This document shows, piece after piece, positions 1 through 10,323 of a stretch of DNA of 38,165 nt. Position 1 is the first letter of the stretch, and every line of letters begins with the position of its first letter. The stretch comes from Plantago elongata (Eukaryota; Streptophyta; Magnoliopsida; Lamiales; Plantaginaceae): contig JAYMSP010000972.1 of the NCBI GenBank assembly GCA_036897095.1, positions 1 to 38,165 on the forward strand, read 5' to 3'. The notes under the pieces were generated by a model. That model saw only the letters and a list, made by a program, of their open reading frames with translations, was not told the DNA's origin and made no database searches. A program made the position numbers and the translations under genes.

Positions 1-111
1 CAAGAGAACGACGATTGCGAGCAATTGCAAGAGGATAGAAGAAAGTTCGACAAATTAAAGAAAATTGTTCGAACATGGTTGGGGATCAACAACAGTGGGT
101 TGTTTGATCAG

Positions 112-470
112 AGAAGAGGGGGAAAAGAGATAAGGAGAAAAGGGAGAAAAGATTAGAGGTTGAGAGATAAGGAGAAAATGGAGAAAAGATTAGAGGTTGA
201 GAGATAAGGAGAAAAGGGATAAGGAGAAAAGATTAGAGGTTGAGAGATAAGGAGAAAAGGGAGAAAGGATTAGAGCTTGAGAGATAAGGAGAAAGTGGAG
301 AAAAGAGATAAGGAGAAAAGGGAGAAAAGATTAGAGTTTGAGAGATAAGGAGAGAAGGGAAAAAAGAGATAAGGAGAAAAGGGATAAAAGATTAAAGCTT
401 GATAGATAAGAGGGAAAAGATTAGAGCTTGAGAGATAAGGAGAAAAGGGAGAAAATAGATAAGGACAATA
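112..470. repeat. GA-rich minisatellite in the element leader
   Basis: Imperfect units built on GAGAGATAAGGAGAAAAG and AGAAAAGATTAGAG repeat about eight to ten times with a period of roughly 35-45 bases. The related element at 33.6-33.75 kb carries the same unit in reverse complement but only about four times, so the array has expanded here or contracted there. Confidence 0.8.
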
Positions 471-526
471 ATATTTATTGCATTGAGGGAAAAGATGAGA
501 GTCAAATGCTCGTTGTAAACTTACAT

Positions 527-540
527 GGCTCTGATATCAT
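527..540 (-). other. Primer-binding site, tRNA-iMet type
   Basis: Directly inside the LTR the minus strand reads TGATATCAGAGCC, close to the plant Copia consensus TGGTATCAGAGCC that is complementary to the 3' end of initiator Met tRNA. Confidence 0.65.
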
Positions 541-722
541 AAAATAACTATTTTTCCTATGTATCCATAGAATTAGAAAGGTATATATACAAGTACAAGA
601 ACCTATAATTTAAAGACTAATCTAATTAGGAAACTAATCTAACTAGAGTTTTATAATTTAAAAGACTAATATAATTAGGAAACTAACGTATATACAGGTC
701 TATACAATTACATAGTCTAACG
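541..722 (-). repeat. 5' LTR of family-2 Copia element
   Basis: It aligns with the LTRs at 33368-33540 and 34737-34939 in reverse complement, sharing the start TTAGACTATGTAATTGTATA, the repeated GATTAGATTAGTCTTT-type units and a TATATATA box. It is more diverged from those two than they are from each other. Confidence 0.7.
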
Positions 723-1072
723 GTTTGAGCGAAGAGCTTCTCCACCTATTGTAACTATGTTGTTCCGATGATGAATTGAAGACCTATCGAAGCTTAACAG
801 GTGAACCTGTGTTCGCCAACAAGTCCGAACTTTATTGCGATTTTCATATAACATTTTGATCAAGGTCTACAATTAATTGGAATTATATTGAAGAGATGTT
901 TGGGTGCATTTCTGTTTCTTTTATTTGTAGATGTAGATCTGTAAACTGAGGATTTTACATTAGCTTATAGACAACTTACTCCAGTAATCCAGTTACATCA
1001 GAAAGAACAGTCTCTTTATTCACAATTCAAACTTCCGTAGAGGCTAGATGACATATCCTTTCAAGACATTTT
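723..1072. other. Intergenic spacer, 3' side of transporter copy A
   Basis: No gene is seen. The part nearest 1072 must hold the 3' UTR and polyadenylation signals of copy A, which is transcribed leftward. Confidence 0.5.
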
Positions 1073-3104
1073 CTAAACCTCAGAAATATCCACCAGTCGA
1101 CTACCTTTGGTTTCGTATGGGAGGAGAAGAATACAGAGGACAGTTAAAAAAAGCACAGCTCCGAATAATGCAACTGCTGCAGTTTGATGGCAGCCCCTAA
1201 CTAGTCCTACTGCCACCAAAGGGCATACCATTCCACCAATTCTTCCCATTGCGTTTGCAAGTCCATCGCCTTTCGCCCTTGCACCAGTTGGGTAGACCTG
1301 TAATCCAAAAGAAATCAAATCAGTTCGGAGCCTGATGTTACAATATCCCAGAGTTCTGAGTTTCTGACATAGAAAGTGGATAACCTTACGTGTTCTGAAC
1401 CAATCCTAATAGGGTAGATGGAGGTGGGATAGCTTGGCGTTTCTATGTTATATTTCCAACATCCAAGATGAAAAGTAACAGAATCAAGTAAAAGAGTGGA
1501 TTTGGTGTATGTAGTATGTACCTCCTTTGAGTAGACAATAGCAATCGAAAATCCAGCAGAAATGGATACGCGAGCAAGGAATAACAAAGTGGTAGTGACA
1601 GTTCCATTTTGATGCCACAACAAGGGAAGCATCATGATGAACGTTGACATTGTCATGGATATCAAGGTCAACTTCCTGCCTAACCTATCCACGACAGTTA
1701 CTGCAATTATAGTTCCTGGAACTTCTGCGCGACACAAATTGAGATACTTTCAGACTTAAAAATAAGATTCCAAGCCTCTAGCATAGGTATGCAATTTCAT
1801 ACCTGCTAGGCTACTGATGAAAGTATCGAGATAGAGATTAGAGTTGTGGACAGCAGGATGGATAGTTATCAAGCCACATTTATTTTGTCCACTGCTCAGC
1901 TGGGAAGTGATCAATATGATTCCATAGTACGAAAATACACACGAAAAGTATATGTACCACAAGAGAAGAGTGGTCCTGAGAAGTTTGGAGGAGAAAAGTT
2001 CAGAGAGTGATTTGAGGTATGCTTTGACATGGGAAGATCTAATTTTTCCAGTTGCAGAAGGATGATTTTCTCCTTTTTCTTCGTTCAACACTATAGTAGT
2101 TTGATCAGCAAGACAAGTGCCATCAGGAACTGTTGTTCGGTTTAATCGAGCCATCTTCTCTAAAACTTGCCTCGCTTCATTAATTCTGCCTTTTGAATGC
2201 AGAAACCTTGGAGACTCGGGCACGAAGCCAGAAATTAGCAGTACCAACGTAGCTGGTGCAGCTGTGAACCCAAGTAGCCACCTCCATCCTAATCTTGGCA
2301 TTACAATCTGCACACAGAATTAGCATTATAGTACAGAGTGTCCATGCTGTCACGGTTCACGGAGATTCAGACCCTACTTCACTCCCATCTAATTAAAGAA
2401 GAATTATGATAGTACACCCAAAATCAACTTGAAAGAAGTAAAACCAATTTCAAAAAAGGAAATCCTGCAGGTTTACGAACCCAAGCAAGGGAAGCCTCAA
2501 GTATTGCTCCAACAGTGAAGAAAAACATCATACCAACCATCCAAGAACCTCTATGAGCGTTCGGGATGAACTCCATGAACCATGTTGAGAACACTGGGGC
2601 ACCTCCAAGGCCTGCACCAAGAAGACAACGAAAAACTAGCAACAATTTGTAGTTTGGAGAGAATGCACTTGTGATGCCCATAGCGACTATCAGTAAGCCT
2701 GCACCAGTAAAGCCCATCCTGCATAAAACACATAAATAACTTGTGGTTAGGCTCAAATAACTATCTAAATTTACAAAAACCATTAATAACTTGTGGTTAG
2801 GCTCAAATAACTATCTAAATTTACAAAAACCATGAAACCTAGGCAAGTACCTTCTTCCATGAGCATCTGATACATATCCCCAAAAGTTTGCCCCACAGAG
2901 CATTCCAAGAAAAACAACAGTCGATAAAAAGCTCTCTTCATTAGGCGAGAGGTTCCATTCAGATTGGAGTGCTGGTCCTATGAAGGACATCATCATCATT
3001 TCCATAGAATCTGAAAGCCATCCCATACCAGCAAAAACCAAAGCCAGGCCTTGAAACTTTCCAAATCCAACTGCAGAAATTGCTTCATCCAATGTGTCCG
3101 CCAT
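1073..3104 (-). CDS. OCT7: Organic cation/carnitine transporter 7-like (copy A), five coding exons
   Basis: Predicted plant MFS transporter of the OCT7/NiaP family. Exons in order of transcription are 3104-2851, 2718-2481, 2307-1803, 1724-1522 and 1297-1073. They sum to 1425 nt, giving 474 residues with no stop, and all introns are GT-AG. Visible motifs are TM1 with SMEMMMMSFIGPALQ, the MFS loop 2-3 motif SDAHGRR, PESPRFL after TM6, VVDRLGRK in loop 8-9, GCHQTAAVALF in TM11 and a terminal ETKG motif. The start is the ATG opening MADTLDEAISAVGFGKF; an in-frame ATG upstream at 3143 would add 13 unconserved residues. Arabidopsis OCT7 (NiaP) is a 500-residue protein linked to nicotinate transport. 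The shortfall here lies mainly at the N-terminus and in the loop between TM6 and TM7. Substrate and membrane are inferred from family only. The gene is the leftmost and last member of the array. Confidence 0.87.
2735..2834. repeat. 50-bp tandem duplication in an intron of copy A
   Basis: A 50-base unit that begins AATAACTTGTGGTTAGGCTC occurs twice head to tail, nearly identical, inside the first intron of copy A. The near-identity suggests a recent slip or unequal exchange. It leaves the splice sites intact. Confidence 0.93.
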
Positions 3105-4692
3105 CAGATGAATCGAGAGTGGACTATCCAACAATGTAAACATAAGATAAATACTTAGCCTGATGTTGTCCTACTTAAGTTATTCTGCTAAAGTCATACT
3201 ATCGCTAATGCATCAACTACTTTCTTAGATACTCGTATGTAGTCAAAAAGTATTAAACATTGATGGACATTTTCATTGTTTGTACATGAGACTTAAATCA
3301 GTATTTCACTTTTACAACTTCTGCAAAAGGTTTAATCTTTACACCAATGATGACCAGTTTAATGTTCTAGAGCTTGAATATTCAATAAAGAACCAAAAGT
3401 TATCAACTTTTCCAGAATCCTAAAGAGAAGTTCACTAAATGCATGTTCCAAAAGGACAAATTATATTAAACACTGTAAAATAGCAAACCTGTGATTAACT
3501 GAGAAAAAAGTTTGATTTCAAAGTATTGCAGAATGCTTACAATCAGCCACTAGAGGTTCATCTGACCAAGTCACCAAGATCTGTCAAATTACTCAAATGT
3601 AGCGAACCTTATGGAAGAAGCAATAAAAGAGAATATGTTGCTTTCCAATTTCCAACTCAAACCATGCAAAACAAAGTAACAAATAGACTAGGCATTTCAT
3701 CAAACAGTTGGTACCCAAGCTCAAATGGAATCTCTACAAATGCTTGAAGATAGAAATACAACGAGCAATGATAACATTCATCATAAATTACATCTCGCAT
3801 TCTCGCGTAACTTAAAGTTGAAGAACGGAAAGAAATTACCCAAGCACAATGGAGCAGAAAGATTGGCTGAAAGTGAACAACTTTAGCCTCCAACATTGGG
3901 GAAAAAGTCGAATGTAAAATTGGGAGAGTGAACGCGTGAAGAAATGCTGAAAATATATGACATTGTTGGCTGTTTTCTAGGAGAAAGCATCATCGGTGAT
4001 GTTTGGCCCTTTCTGCAAATCGCTCCAAGTCCTGTGAGCTTACAAAACTGAAAAATGCAGAGAAACTGAACAGAGTTTTCTGTTCAGTTTTGCCGCCGTT
4101 TTAATTCCCACCATTTCACGAAATATCTACTAACTGTAACTTCTCATTTTACCATTTTAGTAACCTTTGGCATAACGGAGTAGATAAAGTCTTAAGGATC
4201 GAGGGCCAACCTTTTTATGTTCTTGTGATCTTCGCACATCCAGATACACTATCCACTCAATATAAAGGCCAACAAAGGTCATTTCAACTCTCACTAATCC
4301 TACTGACCATAAGGTATATGCTTATGGAGATGACGAAACGAGGAAAGCACCCGTCTATAGCACATGAAGCAGAAAATTGCAGTCTGAGCCAGACTGCAGA
4401 GAGAAGACTCTTTGTAGACTGCAATTTGATCAGTTTCTTTTGATACTCTTTTTACATTATGCGTTTTTAAGCATCTTGGCTGTATTAAACGGTGTATCTA
4501 AGATTATGTTCGGTTGTTTACAAACCATGTTGTGTTCCGCATATTAGAAATGTATCCGTCTGTTTTTCCTGAGTTGGAACGTGTTCTTATGGTTCTTTAT
4601 TTTGTTCGTGCTGGTAGTGATGGACGATAACATGTTTCTGCCTAGTAATGATAACATACTTTGCTTCTGTGTCAGTGGAAAGCTTGAATCTT
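3105..4692. other. Intergenic region between copies A and B
   Basis: This 1.6-kb stretch should contain the promoter and 5' UTR of copy A (near 3105) and the 3' UTR of copy B (near 4692). Short open frames occur but none resembles a known protein or shows a plausible exon structure. No repeat family is recognised. Confidence 0.5.
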
Positions 4693-6567
4693 TTATTCAG
4701 TAACGGCAGCGACATCGGCTAATCCTTTGCCTTTTGTTTCAAATGGGAAGAAGAAAATACATAGGCCTGCAAGAAATAACACAGCATCAAATAGGCCTAC
4801 TGCTGCAGCTTGATGGCAGCCCCTAACTAGTCCTACTGATACCAGAGGGACTACCATTCCACCAACTCTTCCCATTGAATTCGCAACTCCATCACCAGTT
4901 GTCCTTGCGCTTGTTGGATACACCTGAATCAATTGATAACCAGAAACTAAAGAACCAGATAACAGTAAAACTGTACGTGGCAAGAACTGGAATGACTAGT
5001 TGTTGCATATACCTCTTTTGAGTAGACATTTGCAATCGAAAATCCTGCAGCAACAAACATTCGAGCTAGGAATAACAGAGCTGTAGTGACAGTGCCGTTT
5101 TGATGCCACATCAAGGGTAACATTGACACCAGGGTTAATAAGGTCATGACTTGCATGGTTACTTTCCGACCTAAGTAATCCACAACAGTTGCCACTATGA
5201 TAAGGCCAGGAAGTTCTGCACAATAAGAAATTAGACGTTTCAACATTTAGAGTTTATGACGATATATATAGAAAACAAGAGAGCTTTTGATAGAGTTGCT
5301 GAACCTGCTGTGCTGGTGATGAATGTATTAACATAGAGATTGGAATGAGTAGAAACTGAGCCACATTTATTGTGGTTGCTGCTCAGCTCGGAAGTAATCA
5401 GAACAATTCCGTAGTATGAAAATGTAAATGCAAAGTACAGAAACCAGACAAGAAGTGTAGTCTTCAGTAGTCCTGGGGAGAATAGTTCACCAAGTGATTT
5501 AAGGTATGATTTGCTGTAGCTTTTCGATTTCTCAGCTGAAGATACGGCAGCTTCTCCAGGTGGGGCGTTCCCTTCATTCAAGTCCGAAATCTGATCTGAG
5601 AGGAGAATGCCATTAGGAACTACTGTTCGGTTCAGTCGAGCCACTAGCTCTAGAACTCGTCGTGCTTCAGTGATTCTGCCTTTTGTACATAGAAACCTTG
5701 GTGACTCGGGTACCAAGCCAGAAGCAAGCAGTATCAGCACAACCAAAGATGGTATAGAAGAAAATCCAAGCAACCACCTCCACCCTAATCTTGGCATCAC
5801 AATCTGTATAAAAATTTGATAGAATTGCTAATTTCATTTAAATACAGGTTAAAACGGGCAAATAAAATTGAGATATGTTCTCAGTGTATGTACCCAAGCA
5901 AGAGAAGCCTCCAGGATTGATCCAAGAGTCCAGAAACTTGAAATAGCTACCATCCAAGAACCCCTGTGTGAAGTTGGAATAAACTCCAGGAACCACGACG
6001 CGAATATCTGGGCACCTCCTATACCCATACCAAGGAAGCAACGAGAAGCCAGCAACACTTTGTAGTTCGGAGCCAATGCACTTGCGATTCCAGATGCAGC
6101 TATCAATGCATCTGCTCCGATAAGTCCTACCCTGTAATGAAATGATATTGAATTTTGGTTAGGCATACATAAAGATAATACTGATCAGCATAAAAATTCC
6201 GGTGAAATGAGAGATTTTTTAAGATGACTCCGACCCAATTCACGATTAAGTTTCTTGAAACATAAAACCTTACAAGTTAAGGCTGAAGTGGTAGTCACCT
6301 TCTGCCATGAACATCAGATATGAATCCCCAGAAATACGCTCCAACGAGCATCCCAAGAAAGACGATAGTCGTCAGGAAACTCTCCTCACTTGGAGAAAGG
6401 TTCCATTCTGTTTGCAGTGCTGGTCCTATAAATGACAGCAACATCATTTCCATCGCATCCGAAATCCATCCTAACCCCGCGAAAGCCAGGGCAAGATACT
6501 GGAACCTTCCGAACCCAACTGCAGAGAGTGATTCATCCAGCATGTATCCTCCAGCTTCCTCCCCCAT
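4693..6567 (-). CDS. OCT7: Organic cation/carnitine transporter 7-like (copy B), five coding exons
   Basis: Predicted 12-TM MFS transporter of the OCT7/NiaP family. Exons are 6567-6299, 6131-5894, 5803-5305, 5215-5013 and 4923-4693. They total 1440 nt, giving 479 residues without a stop, with GT-AG introns throughout. Motifs are AMEMMLLSFIGPALQ in TM1, SDVHGRR in loop 2-3, WLLGFSSIPS and PESPRFL around TM6, FAFTFSYYGIVLITSEL in TM7, DYLGRK in loop 8-9 and FETKG near the C-terminus. Exons 2, 3 and 5 have exactly the lengths seen in copy C or A, so the copies arose by duplication of the whole gene. Immediately before the ATG the transcribed strand reads TTCATTAG, which looks like a 3' splice acceptor, so a 5' UTR intron is likely (a donor-like AAG|GTATTT lies near 6652). 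Substrate is not known. Confidence 0.9.
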
Positions 6568-7559
6568 CTAATGAACCGAATCAACAATAAAAAAACATAT
6601 GACCAACTGGAAATTTGAGCAATAACTTTGACTATTTTCGACAGAAATACCTTTTATACAGCTGAGACTTGTCTGTCAGGACTTCAAGAAACTAACTCAG
6701 CTGGAAGTACTATAACTACTACAAATATATTATCCATCAAAAAGAGATTTATAAATCGTAAGAAATTCTTTTAAAGAATTGGTTTAAAACAATTCAAGTG
6801 ATTCCTTATTTTGGCTTGATCATTGAGCTCAGTGCAATTCTTGAACATCTTGTCTCATTGGAAACTCCTTTAAGATTCATTTCTTTGTCAGAATATAAAC
6901 AACTGTTTCTGTACTTCAACTTTTAATGGCATATAGTACCACAAAAAACAAGGTGGAGTAACAAGAATATACCAAAATATCTGTTTTTGCCTCTATAGAC
7001 CCGATGCTTTAGTAACTACCTTTTTTATTAACTTTATACACTTGCATCACAGCTTAAAGTGTAAACCTAATAAATATCAAATCTTAAAAACAACTTTGCC
7101 ATAGAAATTGATAAAAGACATTTTCCATCAATTTATCGTAAATAAAAACTGTAAATTGGTAAAATGGGTCTACCTCCAAACACGCTGCAAGGTATGCTTA
7201 AGATGCTTATTCCGGTGAGTATGGTGCTACAATACCGGTTCTACGATTTCATCAGACCTGCAAAATAATCAGGAGTGCAATGGTGGAAAATAGAATTTCG
7301 GAATACAGTGGCTTTCTAACCGACGCTTTATTTAAAGCCTATGTGAGAACAAAGTGTTAGATTAGGACTCTTTCATGAGTTAGTCACTTAGCTGATACGA
7401 ACAACTTATATATAAGTGTTGAATGTGTAACACAGAATTTAAGGTAAATTCTAACAGTTTTTACCTAAAATTTCAGCTAACTAACTCGACAAAACATCTT
7501 AATTCATCACCTTTCCTATGTTGTTTAACAGCTTCACGTAAAATATGTAACTGACTGCT
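6568..7559. promoter_or_regulatory. Upstream region of copy B
   Basis: AT-rich sequence that must hold the promoter and probable 5' UTR exon of copy B. No clear TATA box could be tied to a start site, and no gene is seen. The Copia element inserted at its far end, about 1 kb upstream of the ATG. Confidence 0.4.
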
Positions 7560-7564
7560 GATAG
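7560..7564. repeat. Target-site duplication GATAG (left)
   Basis: Identical to 12796-12800 directly after the 3' LTR. A 5-bp duplication is typical of Copia integration. Confidence 0.9.
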
Positions 7565-7753
7565 CGTTAAGAGGAAATATTGAGGTGTTTAGTTGGTTAA
7601 GTATAATGTACTTAAGTTAGTTATGTTAGTTGGGGTTATTCATTATAAATAGAGAAGCATGAACCAAATCTATTCATATTCATTATTGGAGTATATTTCT
7701 CCATCAAATCAATATACAAATGTGGCTCTTGATTCTTGTTGATATCATTCACA
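7565..7753 (+). repeat. 5' LTR of the Copia element
   Basis: It begins CGTTAAGAGG (the terminal TG mutated to CG) and ends ATTCACA. It contains a TATA box (TATAAATAG, 7644-7652) expected to drive element transcription. It matches 12602-12795 almost base for base. Confidence 0.96.
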
Positions 7754-7766
7754 TGGTATAGAGCCA
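7754..7766 (+). other. Primer-binding site, tRNA-iMet type
   Basis: TGGTATAGAGCC directly follows the 5' LTR. It matches the plant Copia consensus TGGTATCAGAGCC with one base missing. Confidence 0.85.
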
Positions 7767-7973
7767 TTCAATCAATAATCGATAATCGATCAATCAACTT
7801 CCGATCAAATCAATTCAGCTTGCTCTGCTTGCGTTCTCTGTTTTCTTTTCTTCTGCAATTCCGATCAACTGCAGATCATCAAACTGCTGCATCAACCATT
7901 CGATTATCCAATCAGCAGTTCCATTTCACTACTCCACGGTTATTGAGCAGTTACTCAACCGTTGTAAAGCTTC

Positions 7974-9483
7974 TTGAATCATCCCATGGTGGAATCAGGA
8001 GCTGCAGATGGCAATGCCATTAACCACCAAACAGGTGTCCAATCACCAACCGTTTCACGTGCTAATTCATTCCTGAATCCGGCGGAAAATCAGCTTTCCC
8101 CCTACTTCTACCACCCATCTGATCATCCAGACCTCCAAATTATCTCTGTCATCTTCAATGGTTCCAATTACGTTTCTTGGAGTAAATCCGTCATTCGTGC
8201 TTTGCAAGTGAAGAACAAGTTTGCTCTTATCGACGGCTCTCTTCCGATCCCTGTTGTAGATGACTTCAACCTGTATGATGCATATGAAAGAGCTAATGCT
8301 CTAGTTCTGGGATGGATCAACCTTTCACTCAATGATGATATCAAGAACAGCTTGCTCTACTGTAATTCAGCTAGAGATGTGTGGCTTGAGATTAAATTCA
8401 GGTATGCAGTCGGATGGACCTCGTGTTTTTACATTAGAAAAGAACCTTGGTGCCATGACTAAGGGCTCAATGTCTCTAACCCAATATTACAATTATTTCA
8501 CCCAATATTACAATTATTTCAAATGCATTTGGGATGAATACATTAGCTTTAGACCTGTTTTAGCATGTTCTTGTGGTGCTTTGTCCACCTGCACTTGTGA
8601 GTTGATCCAAACACAGATGATTATCCAACAAAAGGATGCAGTAATGAAGTTTCTTGTTGATTTGGATGAGTCTTATGCTCAACTACGGAGCCAGCTTCTT
8701 CTGCAGAAACCATTGCCTTCCTTATCACAGGTGTATTTCATACTGTTGCAAGAAGAATCACAAAGATCTTTGTTTCAACCTGCTGCTAACAATCCAATGG
8801 ATTCAGCTGCTATGATTAGCAGAACAACATCTTATAGGCCACCCCATATAAGAAATATTTCAAATCCTCAACAGTTCAGGTCATTTCAGAAGAAGAAGCC
8901 AAAGAAGAAATGCTTACATTGTGGCTTGACAAACCACACTCAGGAGTCTTGCTTTCAGCTTGTTGGATATCCACCAGGTTGGAAACAACCTAACAGGCCT
9001 GCTCAGATATCCAAAGCAAATGCAGCTGAATCATATAATCCAGCATCATTCAACCACACTGCAGATAATTCAATCATGGATCTTGCACTTTACCAGCAAT
9101 TCACTCAATTCAATCTGTTTCTGGCCTTTCAAAAGCATTCTCAGAATCAGTCTGCTGCACCTGCTTATCACCACTCTGTTAATGTTGCAGTAGCCACCTT
9201 ACCACCATATGTTGATGACATAATACCCTCAGGTTTGGATGTTAAATCTTATAGTTTTACTGCAATAAACAGCATGAGAACACAGTCTTGGATAGTGGAC
9301 ACTGGTGCCACTGATCACATGACTTGTGATGCTTCTCTTTATGCTTCTTCACCTGTTTCAGTCAATGTTCTTATTAAACTACCAAATAATAACTCTACAA
9401 TTGCAACACTCAGGGGTGATATTAACATTTCTGATGATTTAATACTCAAAAAATGTTTTATTTGTACCTACATTCACCTATAA
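7974..9483 (+). pseudogene. Copia gag and protease, frameshifted
   Basis: The gag frame opens at 7974 with a plant Copia gag N-terminus (FNGSNYVSWSKSVIRAL). It loses frame near 8408, where a single base appears to be missing, and continues in the next frame to 9483. A CX2CX4HX4C zinc knuckle (CLHCGLTNHTQESC) lies at about 8911-8952. The protease motif VDTGATDHM follows at about 9296. A 21-bp tandem duplication near 8480-8521 doubles the peptide TQYYNYF. The frame shifts again at an A run (9448-9453) shortly after the protease. It normally encodes the particle protein and the processing enzyme; this copy cannot make them intact. Confidence 0.9.
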
Positions 9484-10323
9484 CCTTTTATCCATCAGCA
9501 GTCTTACTAAATACTCTTTCTGTAATGTCTTGTTCACTACTACTCACTGTCTTCTTTTGAGTGCTAAACACATGAATATGCAGGATCTGCTGTCTTTGAA
9601 AAGGATTGGGGATGCTGATCAAAGAGATGGTCTTTACCATCTGAATTTCAACCCTTTAGCTACAAATACTACTTTACCATATGCTGATTCTTGTGTGCTT
9701 TCTGCAAATATAACTAAAACTGCAGATGTAAAGCTATAGCACTCTAGACTAGGTCATGCTTCCCTAAAATCTCTTTCTGCAATTTCAGTTTTAGCTCTCA
9801 ATTGTACTGACAAACACCATTGTACTGTTTGCCATCTTGCTAAGCATAAAAGAAATCAATTTCCTTCAAGCACCTCTTGTTCCTCTGCTGCTTTTGATAT
9901 TATTCATTGTGACATATGGGGGCCTTACTCTACTTTTAGTGATCAAGGTTTTAAATATTTTCTAACCATTGTTGATGATTATAGCAGATGTACTTGGATA
10001 TACCTAATGAAACACAAATCAGAGGTTAAAACACACCTGCTCAGTTTTCATAACTTGATCAAAACACAGTTCAACTCATCTATTAAATGCATCAGATCAG
10101 ATAATGGTGCTGAATTTGTACTCAAAAATTTTTATACTGATCATGGAATTATCCACCAAACATCTTGCATATATACTCCTCAACAGAATGGCATTGTGGA
10201 ACACAAACACCATCATTTACTTCAAGTAGCTAGAGCTTTGTTATTCCAATCTAATATTCCATGATTTACTAGTCTCATTGTGCTTTAACTGCTGCTCATA
10301 TCATAAACAGGTTACCAACTGAG
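9484..10323 (+). pseudogene. Copia integrase region, interrupted
   Basis: This region holds the GAG-pre-integrase zinc-binding part (HSRLGHAS followed by CTVC) and the integrase core, with catalytic acidic residues in CDIWGP, SDNGAEF and QNGIVEHKH. It is broken by an in-frame TAG at 9737-9739, just before HSRLGHAS, where the family has a tryptophan, and by a stop plus frame change at 10262-10264. The core motifs are preserved, so the damage is recent relative to the family's age. Confidence 0.88.

Larger units (their letters stand above)
1..722 (-). mobile_element. Internally deleted Copia-type LTR element (family 2), 5' part, cut by window edge
   Basis: Read on the minus strand, an LTR (722-541) is followed by a primer-binding site that resembles plant initiator-Met tRNA, a GA-rich leader and then a 72-bp-type repeat. 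The leader matches the reverse complement of the element at 33368-34939: both carry the LTR with the TTAGACTATGTAATTGTATA start, the TATATATAC stretch, the leader minisatellite and the block around TTGTTCGAACATG. The element runs out of the window on the left, so its 3' LTR and any coding remnant are not visible. No gag or pol reading frame is seen here. The terminal TG of the LTR has become CG. Confidence 0.75.

Noticed and set aside
5607-5819. Plus-strand open frames opposite transporter exons (also at 2117, 16006, 23706, 27104)
   Set aside because: They recur at the same place in every copy because they are the antisense shadow of exon sequence; the sense frames carry the conserved MFS motifs.
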